28,238 nt of DNA from UBA6115 sp964346355 (GCA_964346355.1 CAYFUH010000020.1:1-28238), one strand, 5' to 3'. Positions 7,697 to 15,674 are shown, counted from the first letter of the stretch. Program-made: numbers and translations. The notes: generated by a model from the letters alone, not told the origin.

Positions 7697-8065
7697 TTAG
7701 AATTTCAGCCCGGCTTCGCGGGCGCCGTCCGCCAGGTTGGCGACACGGCCTGTATAGATGTAACCGCTGCGGTCAAAGACCACCTGGGTGACGCCGGCAG
7801 CCAGGGCGCGCTCGCCCACCAGCTTGCCCACCGCTTTGGAGGCGCCCTTCTTGTCCAGCTCGTCTTGCTGGGACTTGATGGACTCATCCATGGTGGAGGC
7901 AGAAGCCAGGGTCAGGCCACGGGTGTCGTCGATGATCTGGGCATAGATCGCGCTGTTGCTGCGAAACACGCTCAGGCGCGGCATATCAGGGGTGCCGCTC
8001 ACTTTTTTCCGGACGCGGCGATGACGGTTCTTGCGCATCTGGTTGCGGTCACGTTTGTTAAACAT
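7697..8065 (-). CDS. rplR: 50S ribosomal protein L18
   Basis: L18 binds 5S rRNA in the central protuberance together with L5. The 122-residue protein begins with the basic MFNKRDRNQMRKNRHRRVRK and has the family motif RLSVFRSNSAIYAQIIDD and the C-terminal FDRSGYIYTGRVANLADGAR. Its start follows the rplF stop by 17 nt with an AAAGGAGTG ribosome binding site. Confidence 0.98.
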   Translation of the reverse strand: MFNKRDRNQMRKNRHRRVRKKVSGTPDMPRLSVFRSNSAIYAQIIDDTRGLTLASASTMDESIKSQQDELDKKGASKAVGKLVGERALAAGVTQVVFDRSGYIYTGRVANLADGAREAGLKF

Positions 8066-8082
8066 CTGCGGTCACTCCTTTC

Positions 8083-8622
8083 TTAGTTGCCGGCCTTACC
8101 CACCTTGCGGCGGATATGCTCATCTTTGTATTTGATGCCCTTGCCCAGGTAGGGCTCCGGCGGACGCACGGCGCGGATATCCGCGGCCAGGTTGCCCACA
8201 ACCTGCTTGTCAATCCCGCTGACCACAACCGAGGTGGCGCTGGGGGTCTGGAAGGTCACGTCCTTGGGGGCGGTGAACACGACGGGGTGGGAGTAACCGA
8301 CGTTTAAGGTCAGCGTGTTGCCGTCCACCTGCGCGCGGTAACCGGTGCCCACCAACTCCAGCGTTTTGCTGAAGCCTTCCGTGACGCCCACGACCATGTT
8401 GTGCACCAGGGAGCGGTACAGGCCGTGCATGGACTTTTGGGGCTTGGAATCATCCTTGCGCTTTAGGGTCAGGACGCCGTTGTCCTGGGAGAGTTTGATG
8501 TCCTGGTGGACATCCTGGCTTAAGGTGCCTTTGGGGCCTTTGACGACGACCAGATTGCGCTCGTCCACCGTCACCGTCACACCATTTGGCACCGAAATCG
8601 GAAGTTTTCCGATACGAGACAT
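8083..8622 (-). CDS. rplF: 50S ribosomal protein L6
   Basis: L6 lies near the GTPase-associated centre of the 50S subunit. The 179-residue protein begins MSRIGKLPISVPNGVTVTVD and ends with RPPEPYLGKGIKYKDEHIRR, the L6 signature. Two tandem repeats of the L6 fold cover about residues 11-82 and 90-165. It lies 24 nt after rpsH, and AGGAGGAAGA precedes its ATG. Confidence 0.98.
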   Translation of the reverse strand: MSRIGKLPISVPNGVTVTVDERNLVVVKGPKGTLSQDVHQDIKLSQDNGVLTLKRKDDSKPQKSMHGLYRSLVHNMVVGVTEGFSKTLELVGTGYRAQVDGNTLTLNVGYSHPVVFTAPKDVTFQTPSATSVVVSGIDKQVVGNLAADIRAVRPPEPYLGKGIKYKDEHIRRKVGKAGN

Positions 8623-8646
8623 AGTATTCTTCCTCCTGTGTGTCGA

Positions 8647-9048
8647 TTACCAGATATAGGCGAGCACTTCGCCGCCCAATTTATCCTGGCGAGCCTTGCG
8701 GTCTGTCATCAGACCTTTGGAAGTAGAGATAATCGCAACACCCAGGCCGCCCAGCACCTTGGGCAATTCCTCGTGGCCGGCGTACACACGCAGACCGGGC
8801 TTGGAGATGCGGCGCAGCCCGGCGATGACCGGCTGCTGCTTGTTGTTGACGTACTTGAGCGTCAGGCGGATCTGGCCCTGCACGCCGTCGTCAATGTTGT
8901 CATAGGCTTTGATATAGCCCTCATCCAGCAAGATCTTGGCGATGGCCTTCTTGGCGTTGCTGGCAGGGACGGTGACCGTGTCATGCTTGGCAATCTGCGC
9001 GTTGCGGATGCGGGTAAGCATATCGGCAATGGGATCATTCACAACCAT
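8647..9048 (-). CDS. rpsH: 30S ribosomal protein S8
   Basis: S8 is a primary binder of the 16S central domain, and in E. coli it is the translational repressor of the spc operon. The 133-residue protein has the N-terminal NDPIADMLTRIRNAQIAKHD and the C-terminal signature VAIISTSKGLMTDRKARQDK, which overlaps the rRNA-binding face. An mRNA target site for S8 was not obvious in this cluster. It is 27 nt after rpsN; the ribosome binding site is AAGGAGG. Confidence 0.98.
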   Translation of the reverse strand: MVVNDPIADMLTRIRNAQIAKHDTVTVPASNAKKAIAKILLDEGYIKAYDNIDDGVQGQIRLTLKYVNNKQQPVIAGLRRISKPGLRVYAGHEELPKVLGGLGVAIISTSKGLMTDRKARQDKLGGEVLAYIW

Positions 9049-9075
9049 GGGGGAACCTCCTTCTCCTAAATATCC

Positions 9076-9261
9076 TTACCAGCTGGCTTTGCGCACGCCG
9101 GGGATCTGGCCCTTGTAGGCAAGCTCCCTGAAGCAGATGCGGCAGATGCCGTAGCGGCGCAGCACGGAGTGCGGACGGCCGCACAGACGGCAACGCGTGT
9201 ACGCGCGGGTAGAAAACTTGGGTGTGCGGGTTTGTTTCACTCGCAAGCTCGTTTTTGCCAT
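9076..9261 (-). CDS. rpsN: 30S ribosomal protein S14, zinc type
   Basis: S14 is needed for assembly of the 30S head. The 61-residue length and the four cysteines Cys24, Cys27, Cys40 and Cys43 (CRLC...CRIC) identify the short zinc-binding C+ form (also called RpsZ), not the roughly 90-residue zinc-free form. The C-terminus GQIPGVRKASW is the family signature. It lies 17 nt after rplE, with an AGGGAGGA site somewhat far (about 10 nt) from the ATG. Confidence 0.98.
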   Translation of the reverse strand: MAKTSLRVKQTRTPKFSTRAYTRCRLCGRPHSVLRRYGICRICFRELAYKGQIPGVRKASW

Positions 9262-9278
9262 TGATTACATATCCTCCC

Positions 9279-9821
9279 TTACTGCGCGAACGGCATCCCC
9301 AAGAGGGACAGCAGCTCTTTGGCTTCTTCATCGGTATGGGCAGTGGTGACGAAAATCATCTCCATGCCGCGGATCTGTTCGACCTTGTCATAGTTGATTT
9401 CCGGGAAAATCAGCTGCTCGCGCACGCCCAGGGCGTAGTTGCCGCGGCCGTCAAAGGCCTTGGGGGACACGCCGCGGAAGTCGCGGGTGCGGGGCAGGGC
9501 GATGGAGACCAGCTTGTCAAAGAACTCTTCCATCCGCTCGCCGCGCAGGGTCACCTTGGCGCCGACGTTCATGCCCTCGCGGAGCTTAAAGTTCGCGATG
9601 GACTTGCGCGCCTTGATGACCAGGGCCTTCTGGCCGGAGATCTGGCTGAGTTCTTCCACGGCGTTTTCCAGCGCCTTGGCGTTTTCCTTGCAGTCACCCA
9701 GGCCCATGTTGATGACAATCTTCTCCAGCTTCGGGACCTGCATGGGGTTTTTGTAGTTAAACTTCTGCTGCAAGGCGGGCACAGCCTCGGCTTTGTATTT
9801 TTCCTTCAAACGGGTTGCCAT
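9279..9821 (-). CDS. rplE: 50S ribosomal protein L5
   Basis: L5 binds 5S rRNA and contacts P-site tRNA and S13 across the subunit interface. The 180-residue protein shows the signature VPKLEKIVINMGLGDCKENA, the ISGQKALVIKARKSIANFKL stretch and the C-terminal EMIFVTTAHTDEEAKELLSL. It lies 15 nt after rplX and has an AAAGGAGGAACAGC site. Confidence 0.98.
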   Translation of the reverse strand: MATRLKEKYKAEAVPALQQKFNYKNPMQVPKLEKIVINMGLGDCKENAKALENAVEELSQISGQKALVIKARKSIANFKLREGMNVGAKVTLRGERMEEFFDKLVSIALPRTRDFRGVSPKAFDGRGNYALGVREQLIFPEINYDKVEQIRGMEMIFVTTAHTDEEAKELLSLLGMPFAQ

Positions 9822-9836
9822 TTAGCTGTTCCTCCT

Positions 9837-10154
9837 TTAATCAATCTGCTGTCCGCACTTTTTGCAAACGCGGATCTTCGTGCCGTCATCCTGCACCTTC
9901 TTGCCGGCGCGGGAGGGCTTCCCGCACTTCTGGCAGACCAGCATCACGTTGGAGGCGTCAATCGGCGCTTCCTTGTTGATGATGCCGCCGGGCTGCCCCT
10001 GGGCACGGGATTTCTGGTGTTTGGTGACCATCGCGACGCCTTCGACAGTGACGCGGCCGGTCTTGGGGCTGACTGCCAGCACCTTGCCCTTGACGCCCTT
10101 GTCCTTGCCGGAGATGACGATGACCTCATCCTTGGTTTTCACATGTACTTTCAT
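9837..10154 (-). CDS. rplX: 50S ribosomal protein L24 with zinc ribbon
   Basis: L24 initiates 50S assembly. It has a KOW motif at about residues 9-36 (DEVIVISGKDKGVKGKVL) and the family segment QGQPGGIINKEAPIDASNVM. The C-terminal part holds a four-cysteine ribbon (Cys74, Cys77, Cys97, Cys100), present in some Clostridia and absent from Bacillus subtilis L24. Start: GTG (10157) and ATG (10154) are adjacent; ATG is 8 nt from AAGGAG and gives the usual MKV start, so 105 residues are called. Confidence 0.96.
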   Translation of the reverse strand: MKVHVKTKDEVIVISGKDKGVKGKVLAVSPKTGRVTVEGVAMVTKHQKSRAQGQPGGIINKEAPIDASNVMLVCQKCGKPSRAGKKVQDDGTKIRVCKKCGQQID

Positions 10155-10166
10155 CACGGGTTCTCC

Positions 10167-10535
10167 TTACAGAACTTCGGGAGCCAGCGAGACAATCTTC
10201 ATGTAGTTGCCTTCGCGCAGCTCGCGGGCGACAGGCCCGAAGATACGGGTGCCGCGGGGTTGTTTCTGGTCGTTGATGATGACGGCGGCGTTATCGTCAA
10301 AGCGAATGTAGGAGCCGTCGGGCCGGCGGTTTTGTTTCACCACACGGACGATGACAGCGCGCACCACTTCGCCCTTTTTGACCTGGCCACCGGGCGCAGC
10401 GGATTTCACGCTGGCGACGATGACATCACCCACGCTGCCGGACCGGCGGAATGAGCCGCCGAGTACCCGGATGCACATGATTTCTTTGGCGCCGGAGTTG
10501 TCGGCTACCTTAAGCCGTGATTGCGGCTGGATCAT
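10167..10535 (-). CDS. rplN: 50S ribosomal protein L14
   Basis: L14 forms intersubunit bridges and contacts L19. The 122 residues are the standard length. It begins MIQPQSRLKVADNSGAKEIM and has the diagnostic IRVLGGSFRRSGSVGDVIVA and RGTRIFGPVARELRE. The ribosome binding site is AAAGGAGGAACCCCGT. It is preceded by a 56-nt spacer after rpsQ that contains an inverted repeat. Confidence 0.98.
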   Translation of the reverse strand: MIQPQSRLKVADNSGAKEIMCIRVLGGSFRRSGSVGDVIVASVKSAAPGGQVKKGEVVRAVIVRVVKQNRRPDGSYIRFDDNAAVIINDQKQPRGTRIFGPVARELREGNYMKIVSLAPEVL

Positions 10536-10560
10536 ACGGGGTTCCTCCTTTTATACCTTC

Positions 10561-10585
10561 GCCATGGCGCTCTTTGGCCCATGGC
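10561..10585. repeat. Inverted repeat between rpsQ and rplN
   Basis: Seven-base arms GCCATGG (10561-10567) and CCATGGC (10579-10585) are separated by 11 nt inside the 56-nt spacer. There is no T-run, so it is not an intrinsic terminator. Possible roles are an RNA processing site, mRNA stabilisation or a protein-binding hairpin before L14; nothing in the sequence decides between them. Confidence 0.4.
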
Positions 10586-10591
10586 CGGGAC

Positions 10592-10858
10592 TTACTTCGC
10601 TTTCTGGATAATTTCGACCAGGCGCCAGCGCTTGTCGCGGCTGAGCGGGCGGGTCTCCATGATACGCACGGTATCCCCGATACCGCAGGCATTCTCCTCG
10701 TCGTGCGCCTTGAACTTCTTGGTATGGGACACGATCTTGCCATACAGCGGATGCTTGTAGCGGTTGCGGATGGTGACCACGATGGTCTTGTCCATCTTGT
10801 CGCTGGTGACGGTGCCAACGCGGGTTTTCCGGTTGCCTTGTACCTTAGCTTCTGACAT
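10592..10858 (-). CDS. rpsQ: 30S ribosomal protein S17
   Basis: S17 is an OB-fold primary assembly protein of the 30S body. The 88-residue protein has the core GTVTSDKMDKTIVVTIRNRY, followed by the HPLYGKIVSHTKKFKAHDEE segment and the family ending SRDKRWRLVEIIQKAK. It lies 18 nt after rpmC, with an AAAGGAGGCAGGAACCC ribosome-binding region. Confidence 0.98.
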   Translation of the reverse strand: MSEAKVQGNRKTRVGTVTSDKMDKTIVVTIRNRYKHPLYGKIVSHTKKFKAHDEENACGIGDTVRIMETRPLSRDKRWRLVEIIQKAK

Positions 10859-10876
10859 GGGTTCCTGCCTCCTTTC

Positions 10877-11077
10877 TTATCGGGTAGCCTGTTTGTTGGC
10901 CTGGGTCTTGGCAGTCAGGGCGCGGGCGATATCCCGCTTGACAGCCTGAATCTGCATGGTGTTTTCCAGCTGGCCGGTGGCCAGGCGGAAACGGAGGTTG
11001 AACAATTCGCTCTTGAGCTCGGCGATTTTCGCGTTCAACTCCTCGGGCTTCATCGCTAAAAATTCACTTACCTTCAT
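10877..11077 (-). CDS. rpmC: 50S ribosomal protein L29
   Basis: L29 is a helical-hairpin protein at the tunnel exit near the trigger-factor and SRP docking site. The 66-residue sequence has the two-helix pattern, with the signature LFNLRFRLATGQLENTMQIQ and VKRDIARALT. Its ATG shares one base with the rplP stop (TGATG), so translation is coupled. Confidence 0.97.
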   Translation of the reverse strand: MKVSEFLAMKPEELNAKIAELKSELFNLRFRLATGQLENTMQIQAVKRDIARALTAKTQANKQATR

Positions 11078-11514
11078 CAGTTGTCACCACCGCTCGTTTG
11101 TTCCATCTGCGCCTTTGAGTAAATCTTGGTGCGCATGGGCAGTTTGGTAGAGGCCAGGCGGAGCGCTTCGCGGGCAATGGCTTCGTCAATGCCGGCGACT
11201 TCAAACAGCACGCGGCCGGGCTTGACCACCGCCACCCAGTACTCCGGGGAGCCCTTGCCCGAACCCATGCGGGTCTCGGCGGGCTTCGCGGTCACGGGCT
11301 TGTCGGGGAAGATCTTGATCCACACCTGACCGCCGCGGCGCGTGTAGCGCGTGAGGGCGATACGGGCAGCCTCGATCTGTTGGCTGGTAACCCAGCTGGG
11401 ATCCTGCGCGATAAGGCCATACTCGCCGTAGGCGATCATGTTGCCGCGCATGGCTTTGCCTTTCATGCGGCCGCGAAACTGCTTGCGGCGCTTGACACGT
11501 TTGGGCATCAACAT
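11077..11514 (-). CDS. rplP: 50S ribosomal protein L16
   Basis: L16 organises the A-site tRNA architecture of the 50S subunit. The 145-residue protein starts MLMPKRVKRRKQFRGRMKGK and carries RRGGQVWIKIFPDKPVTAKP and RMGSGKGSPEYWVAVVKPGR, the family signatures. The ribosome binding site GGAGG lies within the last codons of rpsC, only 3 nt of spacer remain, and its stop overlaps rpmC by one base. Confidence 0.98.
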   Translation of the reverse strand: MLMPKRVKRRKQFRGRMKGKAMRGNMIAYGEYGLIAQDPSWVTSQQIEAARIALTRYTRRGGQVWIKIFPDKPVTAKPAETRMGSGKGSPEYWVAVVKPGRVLFEVAGIDEAIAREALRLASTKLPMRTKIYSKAQMEQTSGGDN

Positions 11515-11517
11515 GGC

Positions 11518-12189
11518 TTACTTGCCTCCTTCTTGGCGCCTGGAGCCGGTATTCTTGGCCTGAGGCAGCACCTGCCCCTTGTAAATCCACACCTTCACGC
11601 CCAGGCGGCCGTAGGTGGTCTTGGCTTCGGCGAAGCCGTAGTCGATGTTGGCGCGCAGGGTCTGCAGCGGGATGGAGCCCTCGTGATAATGCTCACTGCG
11701 GGCGATGTCCGCGCCGCCCAAGCGGCCGGAGACCTGCGCCTTCATGCCCTTGGCGCCGGCGCGCATGGTCCGCTGAATGCTCTGCTTTAAGGCACGGCGG
11801 AAGCTGATGCGCTTTTCCAGCTGCTGGGCAATGTTCTCGGCGACGAGCTGCGCGTCGGTATCGGGGTTTTTGATCTCAACCACGTTGATGGTAACCGGGC
11901 GGCCCACCATCTTTTCCACCATGGTCTTGAGCTCCTCGATGCCTTTGCCGCCGCGGCCAATGATCATCCCGGGCTTGCCGGTGAAGATGTTGATGGTCAT
12001 GCGGGCAGCGCTGCGCTCGATGTCGATGCGGCTGATGCCAGTCGCGAAATACTTTTCCTTGAGGGTTGTGCGGATCTTGTGGTCCTCCACCAGGTAGTCC
12101 GCAAAATCCTTCTTGTCGGCAAACCAACGCGTACTCCAGTCGAAGATGACGCCTACGCGCGCGCCGTGGGGATTAACTTTCTGACCCAT
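11518..12189 (-). CDS. rpsC: 30S ribosomal protein S3
   Basis: S3 lies at the mRNA entry tunnel and contributes helicase activity with S4 and S5. The 223-residue protein begins MGQKVNPHGARVGVIFDWST. A type II KH domain with GKPGMIIGRGGKGIEELK lies at about residues 70-90, and the C-terminal domain has RTMRAGAKGMKAQVSGRLGG and VKVWIYKGQVLP. It lies 17 nt after rplV. Confidence 0.98.
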   Translation of the reverse strand: MGQKVNPHGARVGVIFDWSTRWFADKKDFADYLVEDHKIRTTLKEKYFATGISRIDIERSAARMTINIFTGKPGMIIGRGGKGIEELKTMVEKMVGRPVTINVVEIKNPDTDAQLVAENIAQQLEKRISFRRALKQSIQRTMRAGAKGMKAQVSGRLGGADIARSEHYHEGSIPLQTLRANIDYGFAEAKTTYGRLGVKVWIYKGQVLPQAKNTGSRRQEGGK

Positions 12190-12206
12190 TTTTGCTGAAA
12201 CCTCCC

Positions 12207-12590
12207 TTATCTTTCGTCCAGCACGACGCTGAAGTGGCTGGTGCGGCGCAGGATCTGTGATGCGCTGCCGCGGGCCCTTGGCTTGAAGCGCTTGAGCGTC
12301 GGTCCGGGATTGGCGAAGATTTCTGCGACATACAGGTTGCTGCGGTCCATCTCCAGGTTGTTCACCGCGTTGGCGGCTGCTGACTCAATCAGCTTGAACA
12401 GCACAGGGGAGGCAGCGTGCGGGGTCAGCCTGAGGATGGCCAGGGCCTCCTCCAGGTCCTTGCCGCGCACCTGATCCACGATCAGCTTGGCCTTGCGGGG
12501 GGAGATGCGGATGTGCTTCACATGCGCGTGCGGACGCTTCTCGTCGCGCTCGCGGTGCAGCTCGCCTTTTTTGTGGGTATTGCTTGCCAT
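12207..12590 (-). CDS. rplV: 50S ribosomal protein L22, N-extended
   Basis: L22 lines the peptide exit tunnel with its long beta hairpin and contacts all 23S domains. The core begins at about residue 23 (AHVKHIRISPRKAKLIVDQV) and the hairpin is near FANPGPTLKRFKPRARGSAS. The 127 residues include a charged N-terminal extension of about 20 residues (MASNTHKKGELHRERDEKRP) beyond the roughly 110-residue usual form. The start is supported by AGGAGAGCAAAC just before ATG. Confidence 0.97.
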   Translation of the reverse strand: MASNTHKKGELHRERDEKRPHAHVKHIRISPRKAKLIVDQVRGKDLEEALAILRLTPHAASPVLFKLIESAAANAVNNLEMDRSNLYVAEIFANPGPTLKRFKPRARGSASQILRRTSHFSVVLDER

Positions 12591-12608
12591 GTTTGCTCTC
12601 CTCTCGCT

Positions 12609-12887
12609 TTATCTGCGCTCTGACTTCTTTTCGCCGGCATGCCCGCGGAAGGTGCGGGTGGGGGCGAATTCGCCGAGCTTGTGGCCGACCATGTCCTCGG
12701 TGATGTAGACCGGCACATGCTTGCGGCCGTCATGGACGGCAATGGTGTGGCCGACAAATTCCGGGAAAATGGTGCTGGCGCGGGACCAGGTCTTCAAAAC
12801 GGATTTCTTTCCGGTGGTGTTGAGATCTTCAACGCGTTTGAGGAGCCTTTGATCTACAAAAGGTCCTTTCTTCAGTGAGCGGCTCAT
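12609..12887 (-). CDS. rpsS: 30S ribosomal protein S19
   Basis: S19 forms a complex with S13 in the 30S head near the A-site. The 92-residue protein begins MSRSLKKGPFVDQRLLKRVE and has the signature TIAVHDGRKHVPVYITEDMV and HKLGEFAPTRTFRGHAG. It is 33 nt downstream of rplB, with AAAGGAGG upstream of the ATG. Confidence 0.98.
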   Translation of the reverse strand: MSRSLKKGPFVDQRLLKRVEDLNTTGKKSVLKTWSRASTIFPEFVGHTIAVHDGRKHVPVYITEDMVGHKLGEFAPTRTFRGHAGEKKSERR

Positions 12888-12920
12888 GCTGTTTGGTGGC
12901 CTCCTTTCATCCTCTGGGGC

Positions 12921-13754
12921 TTATCGTTCGTTGATGCGCTTGACGATCAGGCGGTTGGAGTATTTCCTCGGGTTGCGGGTCTTCAGGCCAAGCGCGGGCT
13001 TGCCCCATGGGGTGACGGGTGCCGGCATGCCGATGGGCGATTTGCCCTCGCCGCCGCCGTGCGGGTGATCGTTCGGGTTCATGACCACGCCGCGCACGCT
13101 GGGACGGAAGCCCATGTGGCGTTTGCGGCCGGCCTTGCCGATGCGGATGTTCTCATGGTCGGTGTTGCCGACGGTGCCGATGGTGGCCTGGGCCTTCAGC
13201 GGCAGCCTGCGGATCTCGCCGGAGGGCAGGCGCACCTGCGCGTAACCGCCTTCCTTGGCCATCAGCTGGGCATACACGCCAGCGGAGCGGACCAGCTGGC
13301 CGCCAGCGCCGGGGCGCAGTTCCAGGTTGTGGATCAGGGTGCCGGTGGGGATGGCGGACAGGGGCATGGCGTTGCCGGGTTTGATGTCGGCGCCTTCGCC
13401 GGCGACCACGGTGTCGCCCACCTTGAGGCCAACGGGGGCCAGGATGTAGCGCTTCTCGCCATCCAAGTAGTGCAGCAGCGCGATGAACGCGGAGCGGTTC
13501 GGATCGTACTCAATGGCCGCGACCTTGGCCGGGACCTGCAGCTTGTTGCGCTTGAAGTCGATGATCCTGTACTTTTTCTTGTTGCCGCCGCCGCGGTGAC
13601 GGACGGTGATCTTGCCGTGCATGTTGCGCCCGGCGTGCTTCTTCTTGGAGGAAAGAAGCGCTTTTTCCGGTTTCTTCTTGGTGATTTCCTCGTACGCGTT
13701 CACCGACATAAAGCGGCGCGCGGGTGAGGTCGGTTTATAGACACGAATGGCCAT
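12921..13754 (-). CDS. rplB: 50S ribosomal protein L2
   Basis: L2 is one of the most conserved ribosomal proteins; it is needed for subunit association and peptidyl-transferase activity. The 277 residues match the family length. There is an OB fold then an SH3-like domain, and the conserved C-terminal loop NPNDHPHGGGEGKSPIGMPA holds the functionally important histidine. The N-terminus MAIRVYKPTSPARRFMSVNA is typical for Firmicutes. The site AGGAGGAAGCAAG precedes the ATG; the gap after rplW is 15 nt. Confidence 0.98.
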   Translation of the reverse strand: MAIRVYKPTSPARRFMSVNAYEEITKKKPEKALLSSKKKHAGRNMHGKITVRHRGGGNKKKYRIIDFKRNKLQVPAKVAAIEYDPNRSAFIALLHYLDGEKRYILAPVGLKVGDTVVAGEGADIKPGNAMPLSAIPTGTLIHNLELRPGAGGQLVRSAGVYAQLMAKEGGYAQVRLPSGEIRRLPLKAQATIGTVGNTDHENIRIGKAGRKRHMGFRPSVRGVVMNPNDHPHGGGEGKSPIGMPAPVTPWGKPALGLKTRNPRKYSNRLIVKRINER

Positions 13755-13769
13755 CTTGCTTCCTCCTCC

Positions 13770-14066
13770 TTAGACCATGCCTTCGAAGAACTCGATGGGC
13801 TTGGAATCTTCCGTCAGGGTGACATAGGCCTTCTTGACCTCGGGCCGGCGGCCCTGGGTGCGGCCCTGGCGCTTGATCTTGCCCTCCTGGCGCAGGGTGT
13901 TGACGGACTTCACCTTGATGTCCTTGAACACCTGCTCCAGCGCGTTCTTGATCTCGACCTTGTTGGCGTTGACGTCCACTTCAAAGACGTACTTTTTCTC
14001 CTCGATGCCCAGGTAGCCTTTTTCGGTCAGCACCGGGCGGCGGATGATGTCATAGGGTGTTTTCAT
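13770..14066 (-). CDS. rplW: 50S ribosomal protein L23
   Basis: L23 sits at the exit tunnel and is the main docking site for trigger factor and SRP. The 98-residue protein has the family start YDIIRRPVLTEKGYLGIEEK, the YVFEVDVNANKVEIKNALEQ core and the extended loop GKIKRQGRTQGRRPEVKKAY. Its ATG overlaps the rplD stop by four bases (ATGA), indicating coupled translation. Confidence 0.98.
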   Translation of the reverse strand: MKTPYDIIRRPVLTEKGYLGIEEKKYVFEVDVNANKVEIKNALEQVFKDIKVKSVNTLRQEGKIKRQGRTQGRRPEVKKAYVTLTEDSKPIEFFEGMV

Positions 14067-14689
14067 GATGCGTAGACCTCCTGGATGGCCATGACGGCGT
14101 CCTTGGTGAGGACCAGCTTGTCCGCGCGAAGGATGTCATAGACGTTGATGTTGCTGGCGCTGCTGTCGCGCAGCCCCGGCAGGTTGCGGCCGGCGCGGTA
14201 GATGGTCTCATCCCGCTGGGGCATCACCAGAAGGCAGGATTTCTCGATGCCCAGGTCATGCAGCACCTTGGCCATCAGCCGGGTCTTGGCCTCCGGCAGG
14301 TTCAGGCCGTCCAGCACGATCAGGTCGCCGGATGCCAGCTTGGCGGAGAGGGCGGACTTCATGGCCAGGCGGCGCACCTTGCGCGGCACCTTCACCACAT
14401 AATCGCGGGGCTGGGGGGCGAAGACCACGCCGCCGGTGCGGAACTGGGGCGCGCGGTTGCTGTGATGGCGGGCGCGGCCAGTGCCCTTTTGGCGGTAGAT
14501 CTTGCGGCCGCCGCCGCGCACCATGGCGCGGGTCAGCGCGCTCTGGGTGCCCTGGCGCTTGGCAGCCAGGATGGAGCGGACAACCAGGTGCATGGCAGCC
14601 TGATTGGGCTTGATGCCAAAGACTTCTTCATTCAGGGTCAACTCGCCCGCGGGCTTGCCCTGCATGTTAACTACGGAAACTGTCGGCAT
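14063..14689 (-). CDS. rplD: 50S ribosomal protein L4
   Basis: L4 extends a loop into the exit tunnel and, in E. coli, shuts down its own S10 operon by attenuation and translational repression. The 208-residue protein has the tunnel-loop segment RGGGRKIYRQKGTGRARHHS and the PQPRDYVVKVPRKVRR motif. The C-terminal domain ends VLTKDAVMAIQEVYAS. Its possible target here is the structured leader upstream of rpsJ; that link is an analogy, not something the sequence proves. Confidence 0.98.
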   Translation of the reverse strand: MPTVSVVNMQGKPAGELTLNEEVFGIKPNQAAMHLVVRSILAAKRQGTQSALTRAMVRGGGRKIYRQKGTGRARHHSNRAPQFRTGGVVFAPQPRDYVVKVPRKVRRLAMKSALSAKLASGDLIVLDGLNLPEAKTRLMAKVLHDLGIEKSCLLVMPQRDETIYRAGRNLPGLRDSSASNINVYDILRADKLVLTKDAVMAIQEVYAS

Positions 14690-14706
14690 GATTTCTTCCT
14701 CCTACC

Positions 14707-15348
14707 TTAGGCCTTGAGCGCGTCGCGCACAATCAGCAGGCCTTTTTTGGGGCCAGGGACGGCGCCCTTGATGAGCAGCAGGTTGCGCTCGGCATCAACG
14801 CCAATGACTTCCAGGTTCTGCACGGTGACGCGGTCCACACCATAGTGTCCGGACATGTGACGGCCCTTGAAGACCTTGCCCGGGTCGGTGTTGGCAGCCA
14901 TGGCGCCGGGGCCGCGGTGATACTTGGAGCCGTGGGTCGCGGGGCCCTTGGACTGGTTCCAGCGGTAGATGACGCCGGTGAAGCCGTGGCCCTTGCTGGT
15001 GCCGGTGACGTCCACTTTCTCGCCCGCTTCAAACTGCGCGCAGGACAGGGTCTGGCCCACTTCGTAGCCGGAGATGTCATCCAGGCGGAATTCCTTCAAG
15101 AAACGTGCCGGGGCAACGCCCGCCTTTTTGAAGTGCCCGGTCTGGGGCTTGTTGACCAGTTTCTTGGCGCGGTTTTCCGGATACTCTTCAAAGCTGATCT
15201 GGATGGCTTCGTAGCCGTCCTTTTCCTGGGTCTTCTTTTGCACGACGGTGCAGGGACCGGCCTGGACCACCGTCACGGGCACCAGGCGCCCATCCGGCAG
15301 GAACTGCTGGGTCATGCCCAGTTTTCTGCCCAAAATTGCTTTCTTCAT
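14707..15348 (-). CDS. rplC: 50S ribosomal protein L3
   Basis: L3 starts 50S assembly and reaches the peptidyl-transferase centre. The 213-residue protein begins KKAILGRKLGMTQQFLPDGR. The loop region ATHGSKYHRGPGAMAANTDP and the VFKGRHMSGHYG signature are intact. The ribosome binding site is GGAGGCACGC before ATG. It lies 17 nt after rpsJ, second in the operon. Confidence 0.98.
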   Translation of the reverse strand: MKKAILGRKLGMTQQFLPDGRLVPVTVVQAGPCTVVQKKTQEKDGYEAIQISFEEYPENRAKKLVNKPQTGHFKKAGVAPARFLKEFRLDDISGYEVGQTLSCAQFEAGEKVDVTGTSKGHGFTGVIYRWNQSKGPATHGSKYHRGPGAMAANTDPGKVFKGRHMSGHYGVDRVTVQNLEVIGVDAERNLLLIKGAVPGPKKGLLIVRDALKA

Positions 15349-15365
15349 GATGCGTGCCTCCTGCC

Positions 15366-15674
15366 TTAGAGTTTGATTTCGATCTCGACGCCGGCGGGAA
15401 GATCAAGCTTCATCATGGCGTCCACCGTACGGGATGTGGGGTTATGGATGTCGATTAAGCGCTTGTGCGTCCTGCGCTCGAACTGCTCACGGCTGTCCTT
15501 GTACTTATGCGGGGCGCGCAGGATGGTGATGATCTCCTTGTCCGTGGGCAGCGGCACAGGGCCGGATACCCGGGCGCCGGTGCGCTTGGCGGTGTCCACA
15601 ATGCGCTCGGCGGACTGGTCGATGAGATGATGCTCATACGCCTTGAGTTTGATGCGGATTTTCTGGCTGGCCAT
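15366..15674 (-). CDS. rpsJ: 30S ribosomal protein S10 (NusE)
   Basis: S10 serves in the 30S head and, as NusE, in transcription antitermination with NusB. The family start MASQKIRIKLKAYEHHLIDQ begins at the ATG at 15674, giving 102 residues, which is the usual length. The open frame continues upstream without homology into the leader, so a longer start is rejected. AAAGGAGGA (15681-15689) precedes the ATG at proper distance. The IDIHNPTSRTVDAMMKLDLP ending is intact. It is the first gene of the super-operon. Confidence 0.98.
   Translation of the reverse strand: MASQKIRIKLKAYEHHLIDQSAERIVDTAKRTGARVSGPVPLPTDKEIITILRAPHKYKDSREQFERRTHKRLIDIHNPTSRTVDAMMKLDLPAGVEIEIKL

Noticed and set aside
9222..10454. 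Long plus-strand open frame (410 codons) opposite rplE, rplX and rplN
   Set aside because: It lies entirely antisense to recognisable ribosomal protein genes; long antisense frames are expected in GC-rich coding DNA.
12609..15674. Short repeats of GGC/GCC-rich motifs as possible CRISPR or repeat arrays
   Set aside because: They are codon-level GC richness in coding sequence, with no regular spacing or conserved unit.
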